A stretch of 64,000 nucleotides of DNA from contig NZ_CP049249.1 in assembly GCF_011046895.1 (NCBI RefSeq), positions 1 to 64,000 of the forward strand. The letters run 5' to 3'. Both the position numbers and the translations under genes were made by a program. Each line of letters starts with the position of its first letter. Position 1 is the first letter of the stretch. Source of the stretch: Rhizobium rhizoryzae (GTDB lineage: Bacteria > Pseudomonadota > Alphaproteobacteria > Rhizobiales > Rhizobiaceae). Positions 16,658 to 24,921 of the stretch are shown in pieces. The notes beneath the pieces were generated by a model that worked only from the letters and a program-made list of their open reading frames with translations, was not told the DNA's origin and did no database searches.

Positions 16658-17836
16658 ATGAACGCAATACACCCTTCTCAAATTGATACTCGTATCGGCC
16701 CCCGCATTGAGCGGGTTGAAACAAGGCTGATCGATCTCCCAACCATCCGCCCACACAAGCTTTCGATGGCGACCATGAACGGTCAGACATTGATGCTCGT
16801 CATGGTTCATTGCAGCGATGGCGTTGTGGGCATAGGCGAGGCAACGACGATCGGTGGACTAGCGTATGGAGGCGAAAGCCCCGAAAGCATGAAGCTTGCG
16901 GTTGATCGGTATTTTTCAAGGTTGATGATCGGTCAGGATTCGAGCCGGGTCCGTCCCTTGATGACGCGTATCGGCAGGATGATCAAAGACAACCGATTTG
17001 CCAAAAGCGCCGTTGAGACGGCGCTATTGGATGCACAGGGAAAGCGGCTCGGCCTATCCGTCAGCGAATTGCTGGGGGGCCGGCTCCGCGAGCGTCTTCC
17101 GGTCGCCTGGACGCTGGCATCGGGCGACACCGGGCGTGATATTGATGAAGCCGAGCAGATGCTTGCGCTACGCCGCCACTCGACCTTCAAGGTAAAGATT
17201 GGTTTGAAGTCGGTCCGAGATGACGTAGCACACGTTGCTAGCATCAAACGCGCTCTTGGTGATCGGGGCGCTGTCCGTGTTGATGTGAATATGGCCTGGA
17301 GCGAAACCGACGCCCGGTTTGGAATGGCGGCACTTGCCGATGCGGGATGCGATTTGGTGGAGCAGCCGGTTTCGTCGGTTGCAGCACTAGGCCGGTTGAT
17401 ACGTCGCTTTCCGATTGCGTTGATGGCGGATGAATCGTTGCAAGGGCCTGAAACTGCTTTCGATCTTGCATCCAGAGGCAGTGCAGACGTTTTTGCCGTT
17501 AAGCTGGAGCAAAGCGGCGGACCGTTCAACGCCCAGCGGGTCGCAACCATCGCGGATGCGGCGGGTATCGATCTTTACGGGGGAACGATGCTGGAAGGCG
17601 CCATTGGCACCATCATTTCCGCACAGGTCTTCTCCACCTTCCCCAATCTTCAATGGGGCACAGAGCTCTTCGGTCCACTGCTGCTGACTGAGGAGATCCT
17701 GGAGACACCTTTGGACTACAGCGACTTCACGCTTGCCGTGCCCACCGGCCCCGGTCTTGGCATTTCACTGGATCTCGAAAGGGTTGCCTACTTCACACGT
17801 GATGGTTCGCACCAGATCACCTCTACGGATGGTTGA
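16658..17836 (+). CDS. catB: Muconate cycloisomerase
   Basis: 392 residues from the chosen ATG. Converts cis,cis-muconate to muconolactone. It is an enolase-superfamily enzyme: LPTIRPHKLSMATM at the start is typical of CatB, the acid/base pair is the Lys178-x-Lys180 in FKVKIG, metal ligands are Asp209 (VDVN), Glu235 (VEQP) and Asp258 (ADES), and a further Lys282 precedes the QSGG loop. Alternative starts at 16619 (GTG) and 16631 (ATG) add residues not usual for the family; none has a strong ribosome-binding site. First gene of catBCA. No chloromuconate-specific signature was assessed. Confidence 0.92.
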   Translation: MNAIHPSQIDTRIGPRIERVETRLIDLPTIRPHKLSMATMNGQTLMLVMVHCSDGVVGIGEATTIGGLAYGGESPESMKLAVDRYFSRLMIGQDSSRVRPLMTRIGRMIKDNRFAKSAVETALLDAQGKRLGLSVSELLGGRLRERLPVAWTLASGDTGRDIDEAEQMLALRRHSTFKVKIGLKSVRDDVAHVASIKRALGDRGAVRVDVNMAWSETDARFGMAALADAGCDLVEQPVSSVAALGRLIRRFPIALMADESLQGPETAFDLASRGSADVFAVKLEQSGGPFNAQRVATIADAAGIDLYGGTMLEGAIGTIISAQVFSTFPNLQWGTELFGPLLLTEEILETPLDYSDFTLAVPTGPGLGISLDLERVAYFTRDGSHQITSTDG

Positions 17837-17846
17837 GGAGAGTGAC

Positions 17847-18137
17847 ATGCTTTTCCATGTAACAATGAACGTGAACCTGCCTCATGATCTTCCTGCAGTC
17901 GAAGTCAGTGACATCTTGGCCAGGGAAAAGGCATATTCGCAGGATCTGCAACGATCCGGAAAATGGCGCCACATTTGGCGAATTGCCGGCCGGTACGCCA
18001 ATATAAGCATCTTCGATGTCTCCGACAATGAAGAGTTGCATCGCCTTCTTTCCGGGCTGCCTCTGTTCAAATTCATGGAGATAGAGGTGATGCCATTGCT
18101 GCGTCATCCTTCGGCGGTGCGAGACGACGATCGCTAG
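17847..18137 (+). CDS. catC: Muconolactone Delta-isomerase
   Basis: 96 residues, the family's standard length. Isomerises muconolactone to 3-oxoadipate enol-lactone. The family start MLFHVTMNVNLP is intact, with EKAYSQDLQRSGKWRHIWRI carrying the charged catalytic region and GRYANISIFDV the central strand; the SGLPLFKFMEIEVMPLLRHP ending is characteristic. A longer open frame upstream reads into catB and is not coding. GAGGAG lies about seven bases before the ATG. Forms homodecamers in known cases. Confidence 0.95.
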   Translation: MLFHVTMNVNLPHDLPAVEVSDILAREKAYSQDLQRSGKWRHIWRIAGRYANISIFDVSDNEELHRLLSGLPLFKFMEIEVMPLLRHPSAVRDDDR

Positions 18138-18181
18138 AGCATTTCCGGCAAAACAATGACATTCAGCATGAGGAGGAAAAC

Positions 18182-19120
18182 ATGAGCGTAACAATATTCA
18201 ACCGTCCAGATATTCAGGACTTTCTGAGAGTTCTGAGCGGATTCAATCAGCCTGGTGGCAACCAGCGAGTCAAGCAGATCGTGCATCGCATTGTATCCGA
18301 TCTTTTTAAAACTATTGACGATCTCGACATTACGCCCGATGAATACTGGATTGCGGTTGCTTGGCTGAATGAAATCGGTGCGACAGGGCAGGCGGGTTTG
18401 ATTTCACCCGGCCTAGGGCTAGATCATTTCCTGGATGAGCGCCTGGATGCAATCGATGAAGCCCTCGGCATCAAGAATGAAACGCCACGTACAATCGAAG
18501 GCCCGCTCTATGTTGCCGGTGCGCCGGAGAGCGTGGGCTTTGCAAGACTTGACGACGGCCGCGATACCGATGGTCAAACACTTATCATGCATGGCACGGT
18601 CTATGGCTCCGAAGGCAAGCCCTTATCAGGAGCGAAAGTCGAAGTCTGGCACTGTGATACACGCGGCTTCTACTCGCATTTCGATCCGACTGGAACGCAG
18701 GCGCCATTCAATATGCGGCGTACGATCATCACCGACGATCACGGCCGTTACAAGTTCCAGAGCATCGTCCCTCACGGCTATGGCGTGCCGCCTGGTAGTC
18801 CGACCGAGAAGCTGCTCTCTGCGCTCGGTCGTCATGGCCAGCGCCCGGCGCACATTCACTTCTTCATCAGCGCTGACGATCATCGCAAGCTGACCACACA
18901 GATCAACATTGCTGGTGATCCGCTGATCAATGACGATTTTGCCTATGCGACACGCGACGGCCTTGTTCCAGATGTTATCGAGCATTTCGACGAAGCGAGT
19001 ATCAACGCTAATGGCCTAAAAGGACCATTTGCCGAGATCCGGTTTGACATCAAGCTCACTGGGCTCGTCAATGGCGTCGACAACCAGGTAAACGCACTGC
19101 GTCAACGTGCTGTAGGCTGA
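18182..19120 (+). CDS. catA: Catechol 1,2-dioxygenase (intradiol)
   Basis: 312 residues. Cleaves catechol to cis,cis-muconate using non-heme Fe(III). All four ligands are present: Tyr164 (RGFY), Tyr200 (HGY), His224 and His226 (RPAHIHF), matching the numbering of Pseudomonas CatA. The N-terminal helical dimerisation/linker domain occupies about residues 1-100, and GPLYVAGAPE marks the entry to the catalytic beta-sandwich. GAGGAGG precedes the ATG. Last gene of catBCA before a strong terminator. It takes the catechol expected from the Rieske oxygenase. Confidence 0.96.
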   Translation: MSVTIFNRPDIQDFLRVLSGFNQPGGNQRVKQIVHRIVSDLFKTIDDLDITPDEYWIAVAWLNEIGATGQAGLISPGLGLDHFLDERLDAIDEALGIKNETPRTIEGPLYVAGAPESVGFARLDDGRDTDGQTLIMHGTVYGSEGKPLSGAKVEVWHCDTRGFYSHFDPTGTQAPFNMRRTIITDDHGRYKFQSIVPHGYGVPPGSPTEKLLSALGRHGQRPAHIHFFISADDHRKLTTQINIAGDPLINDDFAYATRDGLVPDVIEHFDEASINANGLKGPFAEIRFDIKLTGLVNGVDNQVNALRQRAVG

Positions 19121-19180
19121 CCTTAAAGCCTTGGTTACGCCGGGGCTTTAGTAAGTCGACGAATACGGAAGCAGTCTGAC

Positions 19181-19210
19181 AGAGGCCCTGAACTCTGGTT
19201 CAGGACCTCT
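19181..19210 (+). terminator. Rho-independent terminator after catA
   Basis: AGAGGCCCTGAAC (19181-19193) pairs with GTTCAGGACCTCT (19198-19210) except for one C-A mismatch, around a four-base TCTG loop, followed by TGTTCTCATTTAT. It ends the catBCA transcript and separates it from pcaD. A weaker AAAGCC/GGCTTT hairpin precedes it at about 19124-19150. Confidence 0.75.
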
Positions 19211-19258
19211 TGTTCTCATTTATCCCATCTGAATTCCATCTTATCCGAGCCATACACA

Positions 19259-20068
19259 TTGCCTAGCATCGAGCTCTCTCAACATCGGCTTCACTTCGAA
19301 GTCCAAGGCGCTGATCGTGGAAAGCCCTGGTTGATCTTCAGCAATTCCCTTGGGACGGATCTGCACATGTGGGATCTGCAGGTCGCCGCCTTATCGCAGG
19401 ATTTCCGGATACTGAGGTATGACAACCGTGGCCACGGGCGATCCTCATCCCCGGCTTCTCCCTTCAAGCTCGCGGAACTGGGAGCCGACCTGATCGCCTT
19501 AATGGATCATCTCGGTATCGACCGCGCAAGTTTCTGTGGCTTGTCTATCGGCGGGCTCATCGGCCAATGGCTCGCCGTTCACGCCAGCAATAGGTTCGAG
19601 CGATTTGTACTTTGCGCGACGGCGCCCCGCATAGGCTCTTTCGAGAGCTGGCAGCACCGGATGGATACCGTAATTCACGGTGGTCTCAATGTAATCGTCG
19701 AGGCGACCCGCGAGCGCTGGTTTACGCAGCAGCTCTGCATGCAAGAACCGGAATTAGTAGACCGTATCCTTGCTTCATTCTCGAATACATCCATTGAGGG
19801 CTACGTTGGTTGCTGCGCTGCATTGCGGGATGCCGACATGACGCCCAGCCTCGGAAACATCGAACATCCAGTTTTGGCCGTTTCGGGTCAGGATGATCCG
19901 GTATGTCGCCCCTCCGAGCTGGACGAAATTGCCAAAGCGGTAGTGAATGGTCGTCATTTCAGCCTGCCGGGAAAGCATATCGTCAATCTTGAAGGGCCCG
20001 GCCAGTTCAATCGTCTCATTACCTCCTTCATCAAAACGGATGGAAGAGTTGAATTTCCGCCCAAGTGA
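19259..20068 (+). CDS. pcaD: 3-Oxoadipate enol-lactonase (alpha/beta hydrolase)
   Basis: 269 residues. Hydrolyses 3-oxoadipate enol-lactone to 3-oxoadipate, the step after CatC. Alpha/beta-hydrolase fold: oxyanion region SNSLGTDLHMW at about 28-38, RYDNRGHGRS at 53-62, nucleophile Ser96 in GLSIGG, acid Asp in SGQDDPVC, and His in GKHIVNLEGP. The start is TTG at 19259; no ATG occurs in frame before residue 38, well inside the fold. No strong ribosome-binding site is seen and a terminator lies upstream, so expression may be weak or from its own promoter. The next enzymes (PcaIJ, PcaF) are not in the window. Confidence 0.9.
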   Translation: MPSIELSQHRLHFEVQGADRGKPWLIFSNSLGTDLHMWDLQVAALSQDFRILRYDNRGHGRSSSPASPFKLAELGADLIALMDHLGIDRASFCGLSIGGLIGQWLAVHASNRFERFVLCATAPRIGSFESWQHRMDTVIHGGLNVIVEATRERWFTQQLCMQEPELVDRILASFSNTSIEGYVGCCAALRDADMTPSLGNIEHPVLAVSGQDDPVCRPSELDEIAKAVVNGRHFSLPGKHIVNLEGPGQFNRLITSFIKTDGRVEFPPK

Positions 20069-20089
20069 AGGCCTGACCTCACCTCCGCC

Positions 20090-20536
20090 ATGAACTCGTT
20101 GGAGATTAACTTGACCCCAGAGAAAATCCTATATGAAACCGCCGTCACCGCGCGAGGCGGACGTGATGGCATGGCTGAAAGCCCCGACGGCAGCTTTTCG
20201 GTCTCCCTCACCGTACCAAAAAACCTTGGCGGGCCGGGTGGAGCGGGCACCAATCCGGAGCAGCTTTTTGCCGCCGGTTATGCCGCCTGCTTCCTCAGTG
20301 CAGTCAAGCTTGTGGCGCGCAACAAAAAGATTTCTCTAGCTGATGAAACTTCGATCACCGCGACAGTCGGAATCGGTCCGTTTCAAAACGGTTACGCTCT
20401 TACAGTGGAACTGGTTGCCAGGCTCCCCGGGATTGAGCGTCCGCTAGTAGAAGAAGTTGTAGCGCAAGCACACGATCGTTGCCCCTATTCCAACGCAACG
20501 CGGGGCAATATCGAAGTGAGATTGAAGATCGCTTAA
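20090..20536 (+). CDS. ohr: Organic hydroperoxide resistance protein (Ohr/OsmC family)
   Basis: 148 residues. Thiol peroxidase that reduces organic hydroperoxides. The Ohr set of residues is complete: Arg25 in GGRDG, peroxidatic Cys67 in GYAACFLSA, resolving Cys131 in HDRCPYSNATRGN. The N-terminus is about ten residues longer than many Ohr proteins; an internal start is possible. It lies 21 bases after pcaD in the same direction. Protection against peroxides made during aromatic oxidation is a plausible but unproved link. No OhrR gene adjoins it. Confidence 0.9.
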   Translation: MNSLEINLTPEKILYETAVTARGGRDGMAESPDGSFSVSLTVPKNLGGPGGAGTNPEQLFAAGYAACFLSAVKLVARNKKISLADETSITATVGIGPFQNGYALTVELVARLPGIERPLVEEVVAQAHDRCPYSNATRGNIEVRLKIA

Positions 20537-20795
20537 GGCTTTCACATGTCACTTTGCGGCACATGACGGCTGGTATATTTTCGCGGCCGCCAGATCAGAC
20601 GTTGCCTTCTCATCCGCATTGACCGGCGGTCGGTCTTCAGTTTGGAGGCTTGCCGAACCCTCACCGTCCAAAGCTGATGTATCTTCATCAACAGTTGCAT
20701 AATTTAACAATATGCCACGATGAGCTCGCTTCTCCAAGCTTTGGTAGGAGACCAAGCTCGGTCGATTTCCCTCCTGCCTCTCCGAGAGTCACTTG

Positions 20796-20833
20796 AACAA
20801 TGATATCAAGGGGATTAAGTTGATATCATTGTT
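20796..20833. promoter_or_regulatory. FitAB operator: perfect 14-bp inverted repeat
   Basis: AACAATGATATCAA (20796-20809) and its exact reverse complement TTGATATCATTGTT (20820-20833) flank a ten-base spacer, ending 23 bases before the antitoxin ATG. This is the expected place for the autoregulatory site bound by a FitAB/VapBC complex. The 259 bases between ohr and this site hold no recognisable gene. Confidence 0.8.
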
Positions 20834-20856
20834 GATGGCTAGATGAGGTCATGAGG

Positions 20857-21108
20857 ATGCCGGCAGTCACCATTCGGAATCTTTCTGCTGAAACCCACCG
20901 CGCGTTGCGTGTGAGAGCAGCTCATCACGGCCGAAGTACTGAGGCGGAAATTCGTGATATCCTCGAGGCCGCTGTTCGCCCGTCTGAGCGCGTAATGCTC
21001 GGGTCATTGCTCGTAGACATAGGTCGGGAGGCCGACCTGTCAGGCGACGATGTTGAAGTTCTACAAGAGCGAAACAAGGCGCCAGCTGAGCCAATGACTT
21101 TCGAATGA
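20857..21108 (+). CDS. FitA-type ribbon-helix-helix antitoxin
   Basis: 83 residues. N-terminal ribbon-helix-helix (MPAVTIRNLSAETHRALRVR, then AAHHGRSTEAEIRDIL) binds DNA; the acidic C-terminal tail is the toxin-binding part. ATG at 20857 is preferred to 20851 because GAGGT is then seven bases away. Its end overlaps the toxin start by four bases (ATGA), the normal arrangement for antitoxin-toxin pairs. It neutralises the PIN toxin and, with it, represses this operon through the palindrome upstream. Confidence 0.88.
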   Translation: MPAVTIRNLSAETHRALRVRAAHHGRSTEAEIRDILEAAVRPSERVMLGSLLVDIGREADLSGDDVEVLQERNKAPAEPMTFE

Positions 21109-21536
21109 TCTTGATTGACACCAACGTGATATCCGAGCCATGGAAGCCGGCCCCTGCTGCAGAGGTTGTGGCTTGGTTGGATGCCCAGGCAATCGAAACA
21201 CTCTTTATCTCTGCGATATCAGTTGCGGAGCTACGGTTTGGCATCGCATCAATGCCTGTCGGGCGACGTCAATACATCCTCCGCACCCGCCTTGAGGATG
21301 ACGTGCTACCGCATTTTGTTGAGCGTATTCTGCCCTTCACCCTAAGCACCTCGCGCATCTACTCTGAATTGATGGCAGACGCGCGAGTATCCGGTAAAGC
21401 AATCGGTATGGCCGATGGATTGATTGCGGCCACAGCCGCAGAGAGGGGCCTAGTTGTGGCATCGAGAGACATAAGCCCGTTCAAGGCAGCTGGATTGAAA
21501 GTAATTAATCCGTGGAGTGGTCAGAACTTCGATTAA
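21105..21536 (+). CDS. FitB/VapC-type PIN-domain toxin ribonuclease
   Basis: 143 residues. PIN-domain Mg-dependent RNase. Acidic active-site residues are all present: Asp5 (LIDTN), Glu42 (SVAELRFGI), Asp104 (GMADGLIAA) and Asp122 (ASRDISPF). The NVISEPWKP and AIGMADGLIAATA motifs are those of the FitB/StbB branch. Translated from the ATGA overlap with the antitoxin. Probably a stabilisation element of the replicon or island. Confidence 0.92.
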   Translation: MILIDTNVISEPWKPAPAAEVVAWLDAQAIETLFISAISVAELRFGIASMPVGRRQYILRTRLEDDVLPHFVERILPFTLSTSRIYSELMADARVSGKAIGMADGLIAATAAERGLVVASRDISPFKAAGLKVINPWSGQNFD

Positions 21537-21540
21537 CAGG

Positions 21541-21566
21541 CCGTCGGTTCGAAACCCATCAAGGCG
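21541..21566 (+). repeat. Degenerate direct repeat, copy 1 (T-arm-like)
   Basis: 26 bases beginning CCGTCGGTTCGAAACCCATC match the block at 42457-42482 at 23 of 26 positions, in the same orientation. GGTTCGA resembles a tRNA T-loop but no cloverleaf can be folded. Both copies are followed some 75-90 bases later by a similar TTTGTCTA block. The pair brackets about 21 kb. Confidence 0.4.
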
Positions 21567-21684
21567 TGGGAATGGTTGGCTGTTGCAAAATCCGCAGAAT
21601 TACATTGAGACCACTGCGAAAGGATATATTTGTCTAAATCGGCAGCACCGATGATGCTGTGATCAGTCCAATGAAAGTTCCTCC

Positions 21685-22359
21685 ATGTCGTATGCCTCAC
21701 CCGCGATCCTGCTCGATCTAGATGGAACTCTGATCGCATCAGAACCCGGCATTCTCTCGAGCTGCAGGGCAGCGCTTCGTTCCCTTGGGCATGATACTGA
21801 TCCAGCCATGGACATCAGGTCGATCATTGGCCCGCCGATCGAGGACGTCATGCGGTACCTGCTCGGACAGTTCGGCGACGACCGCGTCACCGAAGGGGTC
21901 GATGCCTACCGGCAGGACTACGGGGCGCGAGGCCTTCTTCTGAGTGAGGTCTACGACGGTATCCCGGAAGCTCTTTCCAAGATGAAGAAAGAAGCCAGGC
22001 TTTTCCTCGCGACATCCAAGCGCGAAACGTTTGCGCGCCGCATACTGGAAGACAAAGGCCTAGATTCTCTCTTCACCGGTGTCTATGGTTCGACCCCGGC
22101 CGGCGACATCGACCATAAGCCCGAACTGATCGCACACATCGTCAACCAGAATGGACTCAACGTCGATCGGTGTGTCATGATCGGTGATCGAAAATACGAC
22201 GTCACCGGCGCCCATGCCAACGGCATGCGGGCTGCGGGGGTGCTCTGGGGTTATGGCGCCCAAGCCGAATTGGAGAGCGCCGGCGCGGATCGTCTGGTCG
22301 CAGAGACTGCCGAACTGGCCGATGTCGCGCTGGGCATGGTGTCCCCCGCCGAACGATAA
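21685..22359 (+). CDS. HAD-superfamily phosphatase (phosphoglycolate-phosphatase-like)
   Basis: 224 residues. Motif I is LLDLDGTLIAS with Asp11 as nucleophile and Asp13 as acid/base; motif II is the Thr/Ser in FLATSKRE; motif III/IV is MIGDRKYDVTGA with the metal-binding Asp. The cap inserted after motif I makes it a subclass I Gph/YieH-type phosphatase. Substrate cannot be told from sequence. It ends 13 bases from the converging gamma-glutamyltransferase. Not clearly linked to either neighbouring pathway. Confidence 0.88.
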   Translation: MSYASPAILLDLDGTLIASEPGILSSCRAALRSLGHDTDPAMDIRSIIGPPIEDVMRYLLGQFGDDRVTEGVDAYRQDYGARGLLLSEVYDGIPEALSKMKKEARLFLATSKRETFARRILEDKGLDSLFTGVYGSTPAGDIDHKPELIAHIVNQNGLNVDRCVMIGDRKYDVTGAHANGMRAAGVLWGYGAQAELESAGADRLVAETAELADVALGMVSPAER

Positions 22360-22372
22360 TCAAGGCTGTCGC

Positions 22373-23962
22373 TTAATACCCTAGCGCGATGCCGTCCTTG
22401 CGGTGGTCGGAAGCTCCCAGCAGAACGCCGCGCTCGTGGTCGATGTAGATCGCCTGCGCACCGCCGATCGGTTCGTCCGCCCAGACGGTCGTGTGGCCGC
22501 GACGTTCCAGATCCATCCGCACATCGTCGGAAATGGTTGGCTCGAGACTGAGCTTGCCATCGAAATAGAAACTGCGCGGCTGGTCGCTCGCCTGCTGCGG
22601 ATCCATGTCTCGATCGAGGATTTGGCTTAGCAGATGGCAATGGCCGACCGCTTGGTATTGCCCGCCCATGACGCCGAAGGTCATGCGCGTCTTGCCGCCC
22701 TCGGCCAGCATGCCGGGGATGATCGTGTGGAAGGGCAGCTTGCCGGGGCCGATGGCGTTGGGGTGGCCTTGTTTGACCACAAAGCCTGCACCGCGGTTTT
22801 GCAGCAGAACGCCGGAGCGTGGCGCATAGATGCCGCTGCCAAAGGCAAAGAAGATCGAGTTGATCAGCGAGACGGCGTTGCCGTCGCGGTCGACCACCGT
22901 CACATAGACCGTGTCCTTGTGGGTCGGACCTTCCCAGGTGCTGGCCGTGGCGGCATTTTCGAGGCTGATCTTTGAGCGGATCGCGTCGATGGACTGATCC
23001 GACAGGATGGCATCGATGTCGGCCGTCATATGGGCTGGATCAGCGATCACTTGGTCGCGCCTGGCATAGGCTGCCTTCGATGCTTCCGCGAGAAGATGGA
23101 TGCGGTCGGCTTCCGACAGCGCCGGATCGCGCAGGTCGAAGCCGTCGAGGATGCGGGCGATTATCAAAGCGGCAAGCCCCTGGCCATTCGGCGGACATTC
23201 CAGCACGTCACGGCCCCGATATTTGGCCGAGATCGGTGCAGTCTCGAAGGCGGCGAATTTTGCGAAGTCGCTTTCTTCGTGCAGGCCGCCGAGCGACTGC
23301 AGCAGGCCGACGATTTCTTCGGCCACCCGGCCCTTGTAGAAGGCGTCGCGGCCCCCCATTGCAATGGCGCGAAGAGTGGCGGCCAGCGCTGGGTTGGTCA
23401 TTCGCTGGCCGGTGGTGGGTGCCTTGCCGTTTGGAAGAAAGTAGCTGGCGGAGCCTGCGAACTTGCCAACCCGATCGCTGTAGCGCACCCAATCGAGCGC
23501 GACGCGTGGGGTGATGCAATAGCCATCCTCGGCAGCGGCGATCGCTGCGGCCAGAACACGGTCCATCCCGAGGCTACCATGGCTTTCGATCAGCCGGCAC
23601 CAGGCATCTACTGCGCCGGGTACGGTGACGGCATGTGCGCTATCGTCGGGGATGGAGGAGAAGCCTTTGTCAATGAAATAGGCTAGCTCGGCCTTCTGGG
23701 GTGCACAGCCGGATCCGTTGAGCGCGACTGGCGTTCCGCCGGCCGGTGAATAGAGAGCAAAGCAATCGCCGCCGATGCCGGTCATCAGCGGGTCGATCAC
23801 CGATTGCAGCGCCACCGCCGCCACGGCCGCATCGACCGCATTACCGCCGGCGCGCAGGATATCGACTGCCGCCAGGGTCGCCTGCGGATGGGAGGTCGCA
23901 GCCATGCCGCGGTCCGAAATGGCGACTGAGTGTCCCGGCTTGAAGAAATCGCGCGATGTCAT
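22373..23962 (-). CDS. Gamma-glutamyltransferase family protein (Ntn hydrolase)
   Basis: 529 residues. A self-cleaving Ntn hydrolase: the predicted processing site and nucleophile is Thr351 in [20 protein letters not shown], and the glycine-rich GFGS-type loop appears as [13 protein letters not shown]. The N-terminal [13 protein letters not shown]-type motif is present as [15 protein letters not shown] (36-50). No signal peptide is seen, so it probably works in the cytoplasm, unlike E. coli Ggt. It is the last gene of a block with a peptide-type importer, suggesting that the imported compound carries a gamma-glutamyl or similar amide bond. Members of this family also include cephalosporin acylase-like enzymes. 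Confidence 0.88.
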   Translation of the reverse strand: MTSRDFFKPGHSVAISDRGMAATSHPQATLAAVDILRAGGNAVDAAVAAVALQSVIDPLMTGIGGDCFALYSPAGGTPVALNGSGCAPQKAELAYFIDKGFSSIPDDSAHAVTVPGAVDAWCRLIESHGSLGMDRVLAAAIAAAEDGYCITPRVALDWVRYSDRVGKFAGSASYFLPNGKAPTTGQRMTNPALAATLRAIAMGGRDAFYKGRVAEEIVGLLQSLGGLHEESDFAKFAAFETAPISAKYRGRDVLECPPNGQGLAALIIARILDGFDLRDPALSEADRIHLLAEASKAAYARRDQVIADPAHMTADIDAILSDQSIDAIRSKISLENAATASTWEGPTHKDTVYVTVVDRDGNAVSLINSIFFAFGSGIYAPRSGVLLQNRGAGFVVKQGHPNAIGPGKLPFHTIIPGMLAEGGKTRMTFGVMGGQYQAVGHCHLLSQILDRDMDPQQASDQPRSFYFDGKLSLEPTISDDVRMDLERRGHTTVWADEPIGGAQAIYIDHERGVLLGASDHRKDGIALGY

Positions 23963-24052
23963 TCGTCTGCTCCTGATCTGCGAAGATGGGGTATCGGCGG
24001 CCGGCCGGTGGTCTCGTATCCGGCCGGCCGCTTGTCTTGTGGTACGCTGCCG

Positions 24053-24823
24053 TCAGCGTGCTTCGGTCATCCAGCCGAGGATATTCTTCCAGAGCCTGGC
24101 GTAACCGGCCCATTCGCAGAATGCCGGCGAAAGCCAGTGAGGGCCGATGTCCGAGGTCCATGCCACGGTGTGGCCTTGGCCATGGGTGCCGGTCACCAGG
24201 AGCGGATGGCCGCCCTGGTCTTCGGGCAGGCGGGCGAGCACGTCCACGTCGGCGCGGTCGCGGACCTCCACCTCGTTGACGCCCAGAAGCAGAGGCCATT
24301 CGCCGCCGAGGCCGGCCATGATCGGATGTTCGGGCTTGAGGACGACGGCGGTCGAACCTTCAGGTATTTCCACCCGATCGTCATAGGGCAGGCAGGTGAC
24401 GGGCAGCGTGTCCTCTACGGCCGTGCGGCGCCAGCGTGCCTTGCCATCGATGCCCTGAAACGAGAAATATCCGCCGACCATCAGCAGGCCTCCGCCTTTC
24501 TCCACCCAGGCCTTGATGAGCTTCAGCCGGTTCGGCACGGTCTTGGACTGCAGCCATACGGCCGGCGGCAGCAGCAGCGAATTGGCGCCGATATCCGAGA
24601 GGATGATGGCATCGTAGGCGTCGAGGCCGGCCATATCGAAGGGGAATTTCTCCACGGCGTCATGAGCCGGCATATAGGTCAATTCGAACTCGCTGCCTTC
24701 TAGCGCCTTGACCAGAGGCTCGGCGCCGAGGTGGAAGGTGACGCTGCCGAACTGGTCGAAGCCCTTGTAGTGGGTGGCGGAGCTGATCCAGCTTTCGCCG
24801 ACGAGAAGAACTTTCTTGGTCAT
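24053..24823 (-). CDS. GATase1-like protein (putative glutamine-amidotransferase fold)
   Basis: 256 residues. Fits the class I glutamine-amidotransferase-like family of unknown function (PF07090 type): VLLVGESWISSATHYKGFDQ at the start, YDAIILSDIGANSLLLPP in the middle, GGGLLMVGGYFSFQG at the position of the usual nucleophile elbow, and HTVAWTSDIGPHWLSP near the end. The elbow has Gly-Gly-Tyr in place of the catalytic Cys, so glutaminase activity is doubtful. It lies between the transporter permease and the gamma-glutamyltransferase; a carbohydrate- or amide-related role is guessed from the operon. Confidence 0.75.
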   Translation of the reverse strand: MTKKVLLVGESWISSATHYKGFDQFGSVTFHLGAEPLVKALEGSEFELTYMPAHDAVEKFPFDMAGLDAYDAIILSDIGANSLLLPPAVWLQSKTVPNRLKLIKAWVEKGGGLLMVGGYFSFQGIDGKARWRRTAVEDTLPVTCLPYDDRVEIPEGSTAVVLKPEHPIMAGLGGEWPLLLGVNEVEVRDRADVDVLARLPEDQGGHPLLVTGTHGQGHTVAWTSDIGPHWLSPAFCEWAGYARLWKNILGWMTEAR

Positions 24824-24921
24824 GTCTTACCGGTCCTCGTGGGGGAGTTGAATTGTCGCTCTGACTGGCGCTGGTTGCGCTTTGAGCGAGGTGGAGATGG
24901 GTGGGTGCAATGTTCAACGGA

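Noticed and set aside
20549-20755. 68-aa minus-strand frame between ohr and the FitAB operator
   Set aside because: No ribosome-binding site, no recognisable family and no conserved context; not listed as a gene.
21541-21640. A tRNA gene at the GGTTCGAAACC block
   Set aside because: No acceptor, D or anticodon arms can be paired; only the T-loop-like string is present.
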